A DNA stretch of 64,000 nucleotides from assembly GCF_903652925.1 (NCBI RefSeq), contig NZ_CAHLAR010000004.1, positions 558,001 through 622,000 on the forward strand. The letters run 5' to 3'. Within the stretch, counting starts at the first letter, position 1. Every line of letters begins with the position of its first letter. The translations under genes were made by a program, and so were the position numbers. Positions 16,102 to 23,938 of the stretch are shown here, in pieces. The stretch is from Achromobacter anxifer. GTDB taxonomy: Bacteria > Pseudomonadota > Gammaproteobacteria > Burkholderiales > Burkholderiaceae_B. The notes under the pieces are model-generated. The model had not been told where the DNA came from. It saw nothing but the letters and a program-made list of their open reading frames with translations, and ran no database searches.

Positions 16102-17256
16102 GTGGCAATCAAGCGCTGGCTGGGCTCGTTCGCGCCAGCGCCGGTGGGCGTCAACGGACGCGAGAAAATCTACGGCGTGCTGGGCGCGCTGCTTGGCCTG
16201 TTCTGCACGGAATGGGTCGGCCGCCACGCGCTGGGCGACGCCAGCCCCTGGTTCATCGCCCCCATGGGCGCGTCCGCCGTGCTGCTGTTCGCCGCCCCCG
16301 CCAGCCCGCTGGCGCAGCCCTGGTCCATCATGGCGGGCAATCTCGTCTCGGCCCTGATCGGCGTGTTCTGCGCCCAGTTCATCCCCGTGCCGGGGGTAGC
16401 CGCGGCGGTTGCGGTGGCGCTTGCCATCGGCGCCATGTTTTCGCTGCGCTGCCTGCATCCGCCCAGCGGCGCGGTGGCGCTGACGGCCGTGCTGGGCGGC
16501 CCGCCTGTCGCCAGCCTGGGCTACGGCTTCGCCCTCTGGCCCGTGGCGCTGAACTCCCTGATCCTGCTGTGCATCGCCGTGGTCTTCAACGGCGCGCTCA
16601 AGCGCAACTACCCGCGCCGCCACGCCGACCCGGCCGCCGGCCACAATACCCGGGACCTGGCCCCGAGCGCGCGCCTCGGGTTCAGCCCGGCCGACCTGGA
16701 TGCCGCGCTCACGCAGCGCGGCGAACTGTTGGACATCAGCAAGGAAGACCTGGAAGAAATCGTGCTGGCCGCGGAAATGCGGGCCAGCGTGCGCCGCTTC
16801 GGCGACGTGCATTGCGCCGACATCATGTCGCGCGACGTGGTCACGGTGCAGGCCCAGGATCCGCTGGACTACGCGGTCCGCCTGTTCGACAGGCACCGCC
16901 TGCAGGCGCTGCCGGTGCTGGACGCCGCCGGACGCTACGCCGGCATGCTCAGCCAGGGCGACGTGCTGGCGCGCAGGACCCGGCTGGCGGCGGTCGCCGC
17001 CGACGCCGACGCCCCGCCGGACCTGCTGGTGGCCGACTGCATGCGCAGCGAAGTGCCGTTCGCGACCCCGGGGCTACCCGTCATCGAGCTGGCCCGGCCC
17101 ATGTCGGACAGCCTGCATTGCGTGCCGGTGCTGGACGAAGCGCGCGACCTGGTCGGGCTGGTGACGCAATCGGACCTGGTGGCGGCGCTGTACCAGATCG
17201 CGCTCGCGGCCAGCTCGCAGGCGCCGGACCCGGACGCCCAGCGGCTCGCGGCCTGA
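16102..17256 (+). CDS. HPP-family membrane protein with tandem CBS domains
   Basis: The protein of ~384 residues has an N-terminal HPP domain of about four to five membrane helices with the family's CLHPPSGAVALTAVLGG signature, and two CBS domains in the C-terminal half (ADIMSRDVVTVQAQDPLDYAV and ADCMRSEVPFATPG to LVGLVTQSDLVAAL). HPP proteins are integral membrane proteins; plant members transport nitrite, while bacterial roles are unsettled. GAGGAG lies upstream, 12 bases before the GTG used here and 6 before an in-frame TTG at 16096, so the start is uncertain by two codons. It may share regulation with the ClC gene. Confidence 0.85.
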   Translation: MAIKRWLGSFAPAPVGVNGREKIYGVLGALLGLFCTEWVGRHALGDASPWFIAPMGASAVLLFAAPASPLAQPWSIMAGNLVSALIGVFCAQFIPVPGVAAAVAVALAIGAMFSLRCLHPPSGAVALTAVLGGPPVASLGYGFALWPVALNSLILLCIAVVFNGALKRNYPRRHADPAAGHNTRDLAPSARLGFSPADLDAALTQRGELLDISKEDLEEIVLAAEMRASVRRFGDVHCADIMSRDVVTVQAQDPLDYAVRLFDRHRLQALPVLDAAGRYAGMLSQGDVLARRTRLAAVAADADAPPDLLVADCMRSEVPFATPGLPVIELARPMSDSLHCVPVLDEARDLVGLVTQSDLVAALYQIALAASSQAPDPDAQRLAA

Positions 17257-17261
17257 GCCCC

Positions 17262-17277
17262 TCCGTAGCCCTACGGA
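17262..17277. promoter_or_regulatory. TCCGTAG-N2-CTACGGA palindrome upstream of the histidine kinase gene
   Basis: Perfect seven-base arms separated by two bases lie just after the HPP stop and 37 bases before the kinase start. The same arms recur upstream of the HbpS-like gene at the other end of the two-component locus, which suggests a binding site for the FixJ-type regulator encoded between them. Confidence 0.6.
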
Positions 17278-17314
17278 TTCCTGTCCGCGCAGGCCGCAAG
17301 GCATAATTTGAGGC

Positions 17315-18751
17315 GTGAATCCCCTATCGCGCGCTCGCGCCTTCTTCTGCTGGCTGGTCCTGTTCGCCCTGGGCGCCCTATGGATCGGGCGGCAGGACTA
17401 CGTGGACCAGTACGAACGCTTCACCCAGAGCACCAGCGTGGCGCAGCGCATGCTGAGCCAGAAGACGGTGCAGCATGAAGCCGTGCTGGCGACCCTGGCC
17501 GCGCTGTCCCACCCGCCCGCTCCCGAACGCCTGTATCCCAGCCTGCGGCCCGCCATGCCGCAACTGCTGGGGCTGGGCTATCTGCCCGACGGCGCCTGGA
17601 GCGGCAGCGTGGCCGAGCCGCCCGGCCTGCCCGCGGCCGTCGAACGCGCGCGCGGCCTGGGCCGGCCGGTGACGCTGCCGCTGGACGCCGCCCGCTACTG
17701 GCTGGTGGCGCCCTCCGGCTGGAGCCTGCTGCTGGACGCCAGCCAGCTGGTGCCCGCCTCCGACTTCCCGCCCGGCCTTGCCAGGCTGACCCTGACGATC
17801 GACCAGACGCCGCTGGCGCTGCTGGACAAGCAGCCCGACCACGGCGCTCCCGGCTGGCCGCTGGTCCTGCAAAAGCCGCTGGGCGCGGCCAGCCAGCCCT
17901 TCCAGATGCGCAGCGCCCGCCGGCTGACGCCGGACGCCTGGCCCTGGCCCACCTGGCTGGCCTGGGGCCTGGCCAGCGCGCTGCTGGTGGCCGGCGCCGC
18001 GGCCTGGCAGCGTTCGCGCGCCCAGGCCAGGCGCCAGCAGGAACAGCTGCGGCTGGGCGCCATGGCGCGCCTGAGCACCCTGGGCGAAATGGCCGCCGGC
18101 ATCGCCCACGAACTGAATCAGCCGCTGACCGCCATCCTGGCCCAGACCCGCGCCGCCGCGCGGCTGCTGGACGACGAAGAAGAACGCCCCGCCGTGCGCC
18201 ACGCGCTGCTGGCCAGCGCCGAACAGGCCAAGCGCGCCGCCGACATCATCAGCCGCATGCGCGCCCTGGTGCAGCCCAGCTCGCCCGCCCGGCGCGAAGC
18301 GCTGGATCCCGACGCGCTGGTGGCGTCGCTGCGCTTTCTGCGCGAACCCGAACTGGCCAGGCTGGGCGTGCGGCTGAGCTGGCACAACGCCAGTCCCGGC
18401 GCCCGCCCGCTGGGCGACCGCGTGGCGCTGGAACAGATCCTGCACAACCTGGTGCAGAACGCGGCCGACGCGCTCGCCGAGGTCTCCGGGCCGCGCCAGA
18501 TCGCGCTGGAAGGCCGCGCCGACGGCGCCGGCTACCTGTTCAGCGTCAGCGACACCGGCCCCGGCATTGCCGCCGACGCCTTGCCGCGCCTGTTCGCCCC
18601 CTTCTACACCACGCGGCCGCAAGGCATGGGCCTGGGCCTGGCCTTGTGCGACACCCTGGCCGGCTCCATGGACGGCCGCATCGCCGCGCGCAACCTCAGC
18701 CCCACGGGCGCCTGCTTCACGGTCAGCCTGCCGCTTGCCGCCCCCACATGA
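17315..18751 (+). CDS. Membrane-bound sensor histidine kinase
   Basis: The 478 residues start at a GTG. A first membrane helix (residues ~9-26) and a second (~209-227) enclose a periplasmic region of about 180 residues with no recognisable domain. The cytoplasmic part has an H-box with the phospho-accepting His near 265 (GEMAAGIAHELNQPLTAIL), an N-box (HNLVQNAADAL), G1 (SDTGPGI) and G2 (GMGLGLAL). It autophosphorylates and passes phosphate to the response regulator, whose ATG overlaps its stop codon. The HELNQPL wording places it with the FixL/TodS-related class that pairs with FixJ-type regulators. Confidence 0.9.
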   Translation: MNPLSRARAFFCWLVLFALGALWIGRQDYVDQYERFTQSTSVAQRMLSQKTVQHEAVLATLAALSHPPAPERLYPSLRPAMPQLLGLGYLPDGAWSGSVAEPPGLPAAVERARGLGRPVTLPLDAARYWLVAPSGWSLLLDASQLVPASDFPPGLARLTLTIDQTPLALLDKQPDHGAPGWPLVLQKPLGAASQPFQMRSARRLTPDAWPWPTWLAWGLASALLVAGAAAWQRSRAQARRQQEQLRLGAMARLSTLGEMAAGIAHELNQPLTAILAQTRAAARLLDDEEERPAVRHALLASAEQAKRAADIISRMRALVQPSSPARREALDPDALVASLRFLREPELARLGVRLSWHNASPGARPLGDRVALEQILHNLVQNAADALAEVSGPRQIALEGRADGAGYLFSVSDTGPGIAADALPRLFAPFYTTRPQGMGLGLALCDTLAGSMDGRIAARNLSPTGACFTVSLPLAAPT

Positions 18752-19377
18752 CGACGCCGGACGCTCCCATGCTCGAACAATCCCCGCTGGTCTACCTGGT
18801 CGACGATGACGACGCAGTGCGCGACGGCCTGGCGCTGCTGCTGCGCAGCGTCGGCCTGCGCAGCGCGGGCTACGCCGATCCGCTGGCGTTCCTGGCGCAA
18901 TTGCCGCCGCAATCCATAGGCTGCGTGGTGCTGGACATCCGCATGCCGGGCATCAGCGGCCTGGACGTGCTGAGCCGGCTGGCCGAACAGTCGGACCTGC
19001 CGGTGGTCATGCTGACCGGCCACGCCAACGTCGACTTGTGCCGCCGCGCCTTCAAGGGCGGCGCCATGGAGTTCCTGCAAAAGCCCGTGGACGACGACGT
19101 GTTCCTGGACGCCGTGCAGGCCGCCGTGCGCACCCACATCGCCAGCCGCGAAAAGCTCGCGGTGACCCAGGCCGCGCAGGAACGGCTCGACAAGCTGTCG
19201 GGCCGCGAACGCGACGTGCTGGAGCGCATCGTGCAGGGCCTATCCAACAAGGAAATCGCGCGCGAATTCGACCTGTCGCCGCGCACGGTCGAAACCTACC
19301 GCGCCAACGTCTTCGCCAAGCTCGAAGCGGACAACCTGGCCGGCCTGATCCGCGAGTACGCTGGCCTGCTGGGCTGA
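18748..19377 (+). CDS. FixJ/NarL-type response regulator
   Basis: The 209 residues have a receiver domain with the acidic cluster VDDDDAVRDGL, phosphorylation site Asp63 in VVLDIRMPG, MLTGHANVD and Lys in FLQKPVDDD, followed by a LuxR-type helix-turn-helix (LSGRERDVLERIVQGLSNKEIARE and SPRTVETYRANVFAKL). The start ATG overlaps the kinase stop as ATGA. It should bind DNA as a phosphorylated dimer; the paired TCCGTAG/CTACGGA palindromes around the locus are candidate targets. Confidence 0.92.
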   Translation: MTTPDAPMLEQSPLVYLVDDDDAVRDGLALLLRSVGLRSAGYADPLAFLAQLPPQSIGCVVLDIRMPGISGLDVLSRLAEQSDLPVVMLTGHANVDLCRRAFKGGAMEFLQKPVDDDVFLDAVQAAVRTHIASREKLAVTQAAQERLDKLSGRERDVLERIVQGLSNKEIAREFDLSPRTVETYRANVFAKLEADNLAGLIREYAGLLG

Positions 19378-19404
19378 GCCCCGTTCACGCCTAGCCCGGG
19401 CGCC

Positions 19405-19428
19405 GTCCTCCGTAGCGCTACGGAGGAC
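19405..19428. promoter_or_regulatory. Perfect 24-base palindrome upstream of the HbpS-like gene
   Basis: GTCCTCCGTAGC/GCTACGGAGGAC is perfectly symmetrical and contains the same TCCGTAG-N2-CTACGGA core found upstream of the kinase. It lies 27 bases after the regulator stop and 84 bases before the next gene. It could be a response-regulator operator, and as a strong stem could also end the upstream transcript, although no T-run follows. Confidence 0.6.
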
Positions 19429-19512
19429 CCAGCGTAGCCGACCGAATACCGCCTTTCGGCCGCGCTCTTTAATCTGTCTGCTCCTGTCACCGACTCCAAA
19501 AAGGACACAGAC

Positions 19513-19998
19513 ATGTCGCCCAAACTCCTCGCTTTCGCCACCCTGTTCGCCTGCGCCGGCGCCGCCAATGCCGCCGTGCTCAGCGAAAGCAATCTGTCCA
19601 TGGCCGATGCGCAGAAGCTGGCAACGGCCACCGTGGCCGCCTGCCAGGCCAAGGGCTATAACGTCAGCGCCTCGGTCGTGGACCGCGCCGGCCTGCTCAA
19701 GGCTTTCGCCCGCTCCGACAACGCCGGCCCGCACACCATCGAAGCCAGCCGCGCCAAGGCCTACACCGCCGCTTCGGCCAAGACCCCGACGCTGACCATG
19801 CTGGAAAACGTGCAGAAGAACCCGGCCGCGGCCACCCTGCCCGACATCCCGGGCTTCCTGGTGCTGGGCGGCGGCGTGCCGGTCAAGGCCGGCTCCGCCG
19901 TGATCGGCGCCATCGGCGTGGCAGGCGCGCCGGGCGGCAACCTGGACGCGCAATGCGCCGACGCCGCGCTGGAAGAAAACGCCGCGCTGTTCAAGTAA
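19513..19998 (+). CDS. Exported HbpS/GlcG-family (haem-degrading domain) protein
   Basis: The 161 residues begin with a clear signal peptide, cleaved after Ala-Asn-Ala at residue 20. The mature part has the PF03928 pattern: LSMADAQKLATATVAACQAKGYNVS, VVDRAGLLKAFARSDNAGPHTIEASRAKAYTA, a GFLVLGGGVPVK segment and IGVAGAPGGNLDAQCA. In Streptomyces the related HbpS binds haem outside the cell and modulates the SenS/SenR two-component system. Here the gene directly follows a two-component system and shares a palindrome with it. The family is clear; a sensory role is inferred. Confidence 0.85.
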   Translation: MSPKLLAFATLFACAGAANAAVLSESNLSMADAQKLATATVAACQAKGYNVSASVVDRAGLLKAFARSDNAGPHTIEASRAKAYTAASAKTPTLTMLENVQKNPAAATLPDIPGFLVLGGGVPVKAGSAVIGAIGVAGAPGGNLDAQCADAALEENAALFK

Positions 19999-20064
19999 GC
20001 GGCGGTCATATTGGGGGCCGGCGCATTTGCCGCGCCCGCGGCATCGCGGTAGCCTAGCTGCGCC

Positions 20065-21447
20065 ATGCCCCTGCCGCCTCCCCATGCCCTGCTCGGCGCC
20101 ACGTTGCGCCGCGCCGCCCGCCGCTACCGCGTGCCGGCCATCTCCCGGATACCCGTCGACGACGCCATGCCCGCGACGGCGCTGGCAGTGGCCATCGAAC
20201 AGGCCCGCCTGGCGCTCATAGCGGGCAGCGCGCCACCGGACACGCTCAAACAGACCTTTCTCGACGCGCTGGCCCGCCTGATCCGCGACGCCCTGAGCGA
20301 GTCCGACGGCGATCCCGTCTTCCAGGCCATGCTGCTGCGCCACAGGCTGGCTCCTGTGCGCGAGTATGCGTCGCTATCCGCGGCAGCCGCCCAGGACCGG
20401 CGCGAGATCATCGCCGCCGCCAACGCCATCGCCCATCCCGCCAAGGTCGAACGCATGCCCGCCGGCCCGGCGCGCGATGCCATGGCCGCCTTGCAGACGG
20501 CCTCGGCCTCCGAGGCCTGGACCGCGCTGCCCGACGCCGCGCGCCTCCTTCTGAACCTGCCCGCGGACCCACAGGCCAACGGGGCGCCTTCGTCCGCGGC
20601 GCTCGACCGCCTGCTTGGCAATCCCGCGCTGGCCCGCCTGCAACGGCTGGACGCCCTGCTCGCCGACGCCGACGTGCGCCGCTACCGCGCGCTGTGGGAC
20701 CAGCAGGGCCCGCGTCCGGGCAGCGCCACCGCATATGCCCAGGGCAACGCCTCGCGCCAGCGCGGCGCCGCCGTCGAGGCGCTGGCCTTGCAAGCGCTGG
20801 AAGCCCTGGCCCGCAGCCTCAACGACGCGCAGGACGAAACCATCTATCGCGCCGTGTCCTCGATGCGCGTGCCGCCCTCCATCCCCGCCAATGCCGACCG
20901 CGCCAAGAGCGAATGGGACGGCGCCTTGCTGCGGCGCGCGGCCGGCGACGACCCGACGCCGGCGTGGGACCTGTGCCTGCTGCTTGAAGCCAAGGCCTCC
21001 GCCGACGCGGTGGCCACCGACTTTCCGCGCTTGCAGCGCGGCCTGCGCCTGCTGGCGCACGCCGAGCCCGGCGTCCGCTACGCCTTCAGCACGCGGCAAG
21101 GCGTCTGTCCCCTGCGCGGCGAGTCGCTGCGGGCGCTGCCCGCCGACGGCCCTAAGCTCGAAACCACCGTACTCTATTTCTGCGACGGCCCCGCCGACGC
21201 CATCCCGCGCCTGCTGAGCGCCGCCAGCCGCATGCAGCTGCTGTCCGCCCAGCCCAGCCTGGAATTCGCCGGCCGGCTGGCGCAAGGCCTGGACGCGGCG
21301 GCGCAGACGCTGGAGCCGGTCTGGCATCTGCTGCTGGAATCGGCGCAATGGACCAGCGTGCTGCAGCAGTATCCGACGCTGTGCCAGGCGCGCGAACTGA
21401 TGGTGCACCCGGATGACTTGATGGCAGCGATCAAGCTTCGCCCTTGA
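20065..21447 (+). CDS. Unrecognised 460-residue protein with a possible nuclease-like D...ExK signature
   Basis: I do not recognise the family. The protein is mostly alpha-helical, with no signal peptide or membrane segment. The region at about residues 225-311 has a helix rich in Ala/Glu (NASRQRGAAVEALALQALEAL), then EWDGALLRR, then WDLCLLLEAKAS, in which Asp302, Glu308 and Lys310 could form a PD-(D/E)xK-like core. The codon use matches the neighbours and the frame is long, so it is a real gene. Its 3' end overlaps the convergent cysB by 17 bases. No neighbour explains it. Confidence 0.7.
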   Translation: MPLPPPHALLGATLRRAARRYRVPAISRIPVDDAMPATALAVAIEQARLALIAGSAPPDTLKQTFLDALARLIRDALSESDGDPVFQAMLLRHRLAPVREYASLSAAAAQDRREIIAAANAIAHPAKVERMPAGPARDAMAALQTASASEAWTALPDAARLLLNLPADPQANGAPSSAALDRLLGNPALARLQRLDALLADADVRRYRALWDQQGPRPGSATAYAQGNASRQRGAAVEALALQALEALARSLNDAQDETIYRAVSSMRVPPSIPANADRAKSEWDGALLRRAAGDDPTPAWDLCLLLEAKASADAVATDFPRLQRGLRLLAHAEPGVRYAFSTRQGVCPLRGESLRALPADGPKLETTVLYFCDGPADAIPRLLSAASRMQLLSAQPSLEFAGRLAQGLDAAAQTLEPVWHLLLESAQWTSVLQQYPTLCQARELMVHPDDLMAAIKLRP

Positions 21448-22360
21448 GCTCCCGTTCCACAATGGCGCGCGTCAACGTCGGCACGAACATCTCGATGAAG
21501 TGGAAGGCGTAGCCGCGCAGCCAGGCGCCGCGCCGTATCGCCAAGCGCGTCAGATTGATCTCGAACAGATGGCGCGCTTCGATGGCGCACAGGCGCGTGT
21601 CGCGTTCCGCGTCCCAGGCCACGGAGGCCACGATGCCCACGCCCAATTCCAGTTCGACATAGGTCTTGATCACGTCCGCGTCCATCGCGGTCATGACGAT
21701 GTCGGGCGCGATGCCGGCGCGCGCGAAGGCCTCGTCGATATGCGCTCGCCCGGTGTAGCCGCGTCCATAGGTAATGATGGGATAGCGCGACAGCTGCGAC
21801 AGGGTGACGCCGTCCTGCTGGCGCTCCAGCGAATGGCCGCGAGGCACGATGATGCTGTGGCTCCAGCGGTAGCAAGGCAGGTTGACCAGCCCCGGATACT
21901 CGGCCACCGCCTCCGTCGCCACGCCGATGTCGGCCTCGCCTTCCAGCAGCATTTCCGACACCTGCCTGGGCGAGCCCTGATGCAGGTGCAGCACCACTTC
22001 GGGATAGCGTTCGCGGAACTCCTTGATGACCGGGGGCAAGGCATAGCGCGCCTGCGAGTGGGTGGCCGCGATGGACAGCACGCCGGTCCGGCTGTCGGCA
22101 TACTCCGCCCCCGCATGGCGGATGTTGTCCGCGCATTGAAGGATCTGCTCGACCAGGGGCAGGATCAGTTTGCCCGGAGGCGTCAGTCCGATGAGCCGCT
22201 TGCCCGAACGCACGAAGATGTCCACGCCCACCTCCTCCTCGAGCTCGCGGATCTGCCGGCTGACACCGGGTTGCGACGTATGCAAGCTCTCGGACACGTC
22301 GGTCAGGTTGAAGTCCTGCCTCACGGCTTCGCGCACGGAACGCAGCTGCTGGAAGTTCAT
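21431..22360 (-). CDS. cysB: CysB-type LysR regulator of sulfur assimilation
   Basis: The 309 residues match CysB/Cbl regulators closely: MNFQQLRSVREAVRQDFNLT, SLHTSQPGVSRQIRELEEE, VDIFVRSGKRLIGLTPPG and the effector-domain segments ATHSQARYALPPVIKEF and TYGRGYTGRAHID. CysB activates cysteine-biosynthesis and sulfonate-use genes when N-acetylserine accumulates. It is a stand-alone gene here, with a VOC gene ending 9 bases upstream of its start region. The organosulfur-type ABC operon and metY further along are plausible targets. Confidence 0.88.
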   Translation of the reverse strand: MNFQQLRSVREAVRQDFNLTDVSESLHTSQPGVSRQIRELEEEVGVDIFVRSGKRLIGLTPPGKLILPLVEQILQCADNIRHAGAEYADSRTGVLSIAATHSQARYALPPVIKEFRERYPEVVLHLHQGSPRQVSEMLLEGEADIGVATEAVAEYPGLVNLPCYRWSHSIIVPRGHSLERQQDGVTLSQLSRYPIITYGRGYTGRAHIDEAFARAGIAPDIVMTAMDADVIKTYVELELGVGIVASVAWDAERDTRLCAIEARHLFEINLTRLAIRRGAWLRGYAFHFIEMFVPTLTRAIVERELKGEA

Positions 22361-22368
22361 GGCGCGCC

Positions 22369-22719
22369 TCAGCCCAAAAAGGCCAACTGGTTGCCGGAAG
22401 GATCCTTCACGTACATCACGCGTGGCGCCGAGCCTGGCAGTGAACAGACGGGGTGGAAGCCCGCCAGCCGCAGTCGCTCCAGCACCTCGTCATAGGCGCG
22501 GGTCTTGAAGGCCAGATAGTCGGGCCTGACCTCGCGGCTGACCTCTTCCACCGGCGACAGCGACAGGATCGCATCGTCCAGCGCGAACTGCAGCCGCTGA
22601 TCGCCCGCGCCCGCCACTTCCTGCAAGCCGATGACCTGCCCGTAGAACTCGCGGACCACGTCCTGACGACCCGCCAGAAAGGAAAGCTGCACCGAACCAA
22701 TAGAAAAAATAGTAGACAT
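22369..22719 (-). CDS. Small VOC-family protein
   Basis: This 116-residue protein has a glyoxalase-like layout: IGSVQLSFLAGRQDVVREFYGQVIGLQ at the start and RVMYVKDPSGNQLAFLG at the end. The metal-ligand pattern is incomplete; the usual first His is replaced within VQLSF, so it may be a binding protein and not an enzyme. I use the ATG of MSTIFSIGS; a start 45 bases further upstream adds an unlikely segment. It runs in the same direction as cysB and is spaced to be cotranscribed with it. Confidence 0.7.
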   Translation of the reverse strand: MSTIFSIGSVQLSFLAGRQDVVREFYGQVIGLQEVAGAGDQRLQFALDDAILSLSPVEEVSREVRPDYLAFKTRAYDEVLERLRLAGFHPVCSLPGSAPRVMYVKDPSGNQLAFLG

Positions 22720-23068
22720 GCCCTGCCGCCAACCATGGAACAGCGCAAATTCTAGTGTCGCCACACCCGCGCGGACAAAGAGGTATCCGTTCCTTCTACA
22801 TAGCCTGAAACCCTAAGGCTTGACGCTCATTTGCATATGTCCGGAAAGCGTCGGCCAGCGATCCAAGATAGGCGGACGCGGCGTCCCAGTTTGATGCCAA
22901 GCGTCCCGTCCGCTCCTCCCTCACAGCCACTTTCAGATATCGATATGCGGCCGCTCGCCCCATGACGCGCGATCAGAAAACAAATATCCACATGCGAATT
23001 CAATCGTTCTAGCGCGGCCCCGCCTCGGCCAGACTGCCCGTTTCCTTCAAGCACATTCAGGAAACGCG
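22720..23068. other. Intergenic region before the 23-32 kb operon
   Basis: This is about 350 bases between divergent VOC genes, less GC-rich than its surroundings. It must hold promoters in both directions. The only sizeable open frame (minus strand, 75 codons) has no family resemblance or ribosome site. I see no strong palindrome. Confidence 0.5.
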
Positions 23069-23938
23069 ATGTCTCTCCCCTCAGTCACCGGACTGGACCA
23101 CTACATCATCCGGGTGCGCGACCTGCAGGCCGCAACCGAGCAATACCAGAAGCTGGGCTTCGCCCTGGCGCCGCAAGGCCGGCACCATCGCGGCACGCGC
23201 AACCAGACGCTGATCCTGGACGCCAACTACCTGGAGCTGCTGGCCTTTCCGCCCGAGCTGCTGGACCAGTCGCGCTTTGCCGGCTTCGACGACGCCTACG
23301 AAGGCCCCGTGTCCGTCGCGCTGCAGACCACCGATAGCAGCGCCGTGCACGCGGAACTGGCGCGCCTGGGCATAGACGCCGAACCGCCCCAGCGCGGCGG
23401 CCGGCCGGTGCACCTGCCCGAAGGCAGCGAGGACGCGGCCTGGAACAACACCCAGTTCCCCGCGGGTCTCTTCACAGTGCCGGACTTCTTCACCTGCGGC
23501 CACCTCACGCGCCACCTGGTGTACCGCCCCGAATGGCAGGACCACGCCAACGGCGCCCGCCGCATCGAATCCCTGATCGTCGTGCATCCCGAGCCGCGCG
23601 CCTTGCGCGCCGCCTACGAACGCGCGCTGGGCGCCATCGCCATCAGCGACCTGCCGGACCGGGGCCTGCAAGTGCGGCGCGGCAGCCTGCGCATCGATTT
23701 CCTGTCGCCCACCACTTTCGAGCAGCGCTTCCCCCATGTGCGCGTGCCTGCGGGCCTGCCCGCCAGCAGCCAGGGAGGCTGGTTCGCGGGCTCCGTCATC
23801 GGCGTGCGCGACATCGCGCAGACGCGCGCGTGGCTCGACGCCAACAAGGTCGCCTACCGCGCCAACGTTCAAGGCGAACTGGCGGTGGCGCCCGAGCATG
23901 CCGCGGGCGCGCTGCAGGTCTTCGTGCAGGAGGCATGA
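23069..23938 (+). CDS. Two-domain glyoxalase-like protein
   Basis: The 289 residues fit the Glyoxalase_3-like family: GLDHYIIRVRDLQAATEQYQ and LGFALAPQGRHHRGTRN, then LDANYLELLAF, a VSVALQTTDS domain and a second half with LIVVHPEPRALRAAYERALG. His in GLDHYII, His in RHHRGTRN and Glu in NYLELL are candidate metal ligands. Such proteins occur beside hydrolase and transport genes, but the reaction is unknown. It opens a nine-gene plus-strand string, and its stop overlaps the start of the metallopeptidase gene by one base. Confidence 0.82.
   Translation: MSLPSVTGLDHYIIRVRDLQAATEQYQKLGFALAPQGRHHRGTRNQTLILDANYLELLAFPPELLDQSRFAGFDDAYEGPVSVALQTTDSSAVHAELARLGIDAEPPQRGGRPVHLPEGSEDAAWNNTQFPAGLFTVPDFFTCGHLTRHLVYRPEWQDHANGARRIESLIVVHPEPRALRAAYERALGAIAISDLPDRGLQVRRGSLRIDFLSPTTFEQRFPHVRVPAGLPASSQGGWFAGSVIGVRDIAQTRAWLDANKVAYRANVQGELAVAPEHAAGALQVFVQEA

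Noticed and set aside
22827-23054. A 75-codon open frame in the gap upstream of the 23 kb operon
   Set aside because: No ribosome site, no homology by eye, and it overlaps the promoter region of the operon.
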